The notes beneath the pieces were generated by a model. It was not told the origin of the DNA. It worked only from the letters and a program-made list of their open reading frames with translations, and ran no database searches. Both the position numbers and the translations under genes were made by a program. From assembly GCA_903840265.1 (NCBI GenBank), contig CAIMFH010000025.1, positions 124,001-188,000 on the forward strand: a DNA stretch of 64,000 nucleotides, given 5' to 3'. Of the stretch, positions 62,719-64,000 are shown piece by piece (positions within the stretch are counted from its first letter, which is position 1; each line of letters starts with the position of its first letter). This stretch comes from an uncultured Schlesneria sp. (lineage in GTDB: Bacteria; Planctomycetota; Planctomycetia; Planctomycetales; Planctomycetaceae).

Positions 62719-64000
62719 ATGATTTGTATCTCCGTGACCCCGGAATCGCGGCAGCTTGCCAAGGTCGACATCTATAATGCAGCCAATCAGTGCGACTTAG
62801 TGGAGCTTTGTCTGGATCGGCTGCATAAAGAGCCTGATGTCAAGGACATGATCTCGGGGGCGAAGAAGCCAGTTCTGGTGTCGTGCCGCCAACCGGAAGA
62901 AGGGGGCAAATTCGAAGGGACGGAAGACGAGCGGATGGCTCTGCTGCGGCAAGCGATTCTGGCCGAACCCGCCTATATCGAACTCGACCCGGTGACCGCT
63001 CAAAAGATCCCACGGTTTGGAAAAACTCAACGAGTTATCAGCTTCGCCAGCCAGACGCGACCGCTGGGAAACATTGAAGAAGCCTTCGACGAAGCGGTTC
63101 GCTGCAAAGGGGACGTGATCAAGTTCACGTGGCCGACCGAAACCCTCGAAACCGCCTGGCCGCTACTGGCCATCGTCAGTCAGAAGCGAGCGATGCCCGT
63201 CGTCGGCCTGGCATTGGGACGAAGCGGCCTGACCTTCTCGTTGCTGGGCCGCAAATATGGTTCGCCCTGGATCTACGCCGCGCTGGAAAAGGGGATGGAA
63301 GCTTTTCCCGGTCAGCCGACGGTAGGCGAACTCGACAACATCTATCGTTGGCGACAGGTTGATTCTAAGACCCGATTTATCGGAATCGCCGGGGCTGGAG
63401 TCGCCGAAGTCGCCACGTCGAAGATCCTGAACGCCGCGTTCGATCAACTCGGTATGAACATGCGATGCCTGCCGCTCGATTTCAAATCGCTCGAACAACT
63501 TCCCAAGATGCTCGACATCTTGAAGATCCCTGCCGTGATCGCGACCCCCTGCATGGGACGCCGGGTGATGGGGCTGGCGACGACCGGAGACGAAGTCTCG
63601 ACTCAGGCCCAGTTGTGTGACGTGGTGATTAAACAGGCCGATGGTTGGCAGGCTCACAATTTGATTTGGAAGCCGGCGCTCAGAGCGTTAGAAAATGCGA
63701 TCGGCAAGAAGTCCGCCGACGACCGACCGCTCGATCGCAAGAACGCGATGATCCTGGGTGCGGGCGGCTTGGCGATCTCGCTGGCTTATGGGGTAAAGAA
63801 AAGAAACGGACTGGTCAGCATCGCCGCGGGTGATGAAGTGGAAGCTCAGAAGACCGCGCAGGCGGCCGAGCTACGCTATGTTCCTTCGGCGAAAGTCTAC
63901 GATACGCTGGTCGACGTCGTGATCGTGACGGTCCCAAATCTGGATTACGGAACGAAGAAGTCGCCGATCAATCCGTCGATGTTCCGGTCTGGCATGACGA
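62719..64000 (+). CDS. AroD/AroE-like fusion protein (C-terminus beyond window)
   Basis: At least 427 residues without a stop before the window edge. The N-terminal half resembles type I 3-dehydroquinate dehydratase: CDLVELCLDRL (Glu29), LVSCRQPEEGGKFEG (Arg57, Glu61) and DVIKFTWP with the Schiff-base Lys135 equivalent. The catalytic histidine expected in a SYHD-type motif is replaced: VISFASQT has Ala110 there. The C-terminal half resembles shikimate dehydrogenase (FIGIAGAGVAEVATSKILNA, MILGAGGLAISLAYG), but HS, TxPxK and NTD substrate motifs are not seen (AE, TPCMGRR and AHN lie there). It may be a pseudo-enzyme or act on another substrate. Confidence 0.7.
   Translation, partial: MICISVTPESRQLAKVDIYNAANQCDLVELCLDRLHKEPDVKDMISGAKKPVLVSCRQPEEGGKFEGTEDERMALLRQAILAEPAYIELDPVTAQKIPRFGKTQRVISFASQTRPLGNIEEAFDEAVRCKGDVIKFTWPTETLETAWPLLAIVSQKRAMPVVGLALGRSGLTFSLLGRKYGSPWIYAALEKGMEAFPGQPTVGELDNIYRWRQVDSKTRFIGIAGAGVAEVATSKILNAAFDQLGMNMRCLPLDFKSLEQLPKMLDILKIPAVIATPCMGRRVMGLATTGDEVSTQAQLCDVVIKQADGWQAHNLIWKPALRALENAIGKKSADDRPLDRKNAMILGAGGLAISLAYGVKKRNGLVSIAAGDEVEAQKTAQAAELRYVPSAKVYDTLVDVVIVTVPNLDYGTKKSPINPSMFRSGMT

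Overview
The window is a stretch of planctomycete chromosome of moderate GC content. The lineage is inferred from family composition: a PSCyt1/DUF1549/DUF1553 protein close to a Tat-signal DUF1501 protein, a Tat-signal Gfo/Idh/MocA oxidoreductase, an ECF sigma factor beside a zinc-finger-plus-Ser/Thr-kinase fusion, a TIGR03067-like C-terminal domain and GT87-type membrane proteins. No phage, IS element, CRISPR array, rRNA or tRNA was found. Most genes are ordinary chromosomal genes, and several stretches hold planctomycete-type proteins of unknown role.

Layout. 1-7321 (minus): a beta-oxidation run, fadD-type acyl-CoA ligase, thiolase, FadJ-type bifunctional enzyme and a partial acyl-CoA dehydrogenase. 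7663-14462 (plus): a partial Flp/tad pilus locus with two small pilin-like proteins, a prepilin peptidase, three TadE/TadG-like proteins, a membrane protein of unknown function and a CpaB-like protein; the ATPase, platform and secretin genes are absent from the window. 14478-18031 (minus): an ATP-grasp protein with a truncated Fur-like tail, an MFS transporter and a creatininase-family hydrolase, with an A/T-rich inverted repeat between the last two. 18210-20878 (plus): ribulose-phosphate epimerase, accD and a small protein kinase. 20909-24631: a minus-strand PPOX-like/DUF417/AhpD-like set, diverging from a plus-strand sigma-54 activator; the AhpD-like gene carries an in-frame UGA. 24762-28509: CDF transporter, SixA phosphatase and polyphosphate kinase.

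28740-31367: secreted esterase with a long uncharacterised C-terminus. 31568-37146 (plus): ECF sigma factor, zinc-finger/kinase fusion and an 1154-residue membrane-anchored protein, read as one signalling module. 37312-40545: threonine synthase and a secreted thioredoxin-protease fusion. 40566-45877 (minus): PSCyt1/PSD1 protein, Uma2 protein and DUF1501 protein. 45979-50741 (minus): a YhaO/YhaN (SbcD/SbcC-like) nuclease-ATPase pair. 50963-54405: membrane protein, SDR-type protein, and an HMA-MauE-like membrane protein. 54681-55738 (plus): a translationally coupled pair of putative nucleases (PD-(D/E)XK-like and PIN). 55852-61479: HEAT-repeat protein, GT87-type membrane protein, PQQ-like beta-propeller and Gfo/Idh/MocA oxidoreductase. 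61893-62404: two very small proteins. 62719 to the end: an AroD/AroE-like fusion that lacks recognisable catalytic residues in both halves, apart from the Schiff-base lysine and one glutamate of the AroD half.

The observations most worth following are the UGA-interrupted AhpD gene, the apparently degenerate AroDE-like protein, the ATP-grasp/half-Fur fusion, the PD-(D/E)XK plus PIN pair and the ECF-kinase-membrane protein module. All family calls were made by reading translations by eye; no database search was run.
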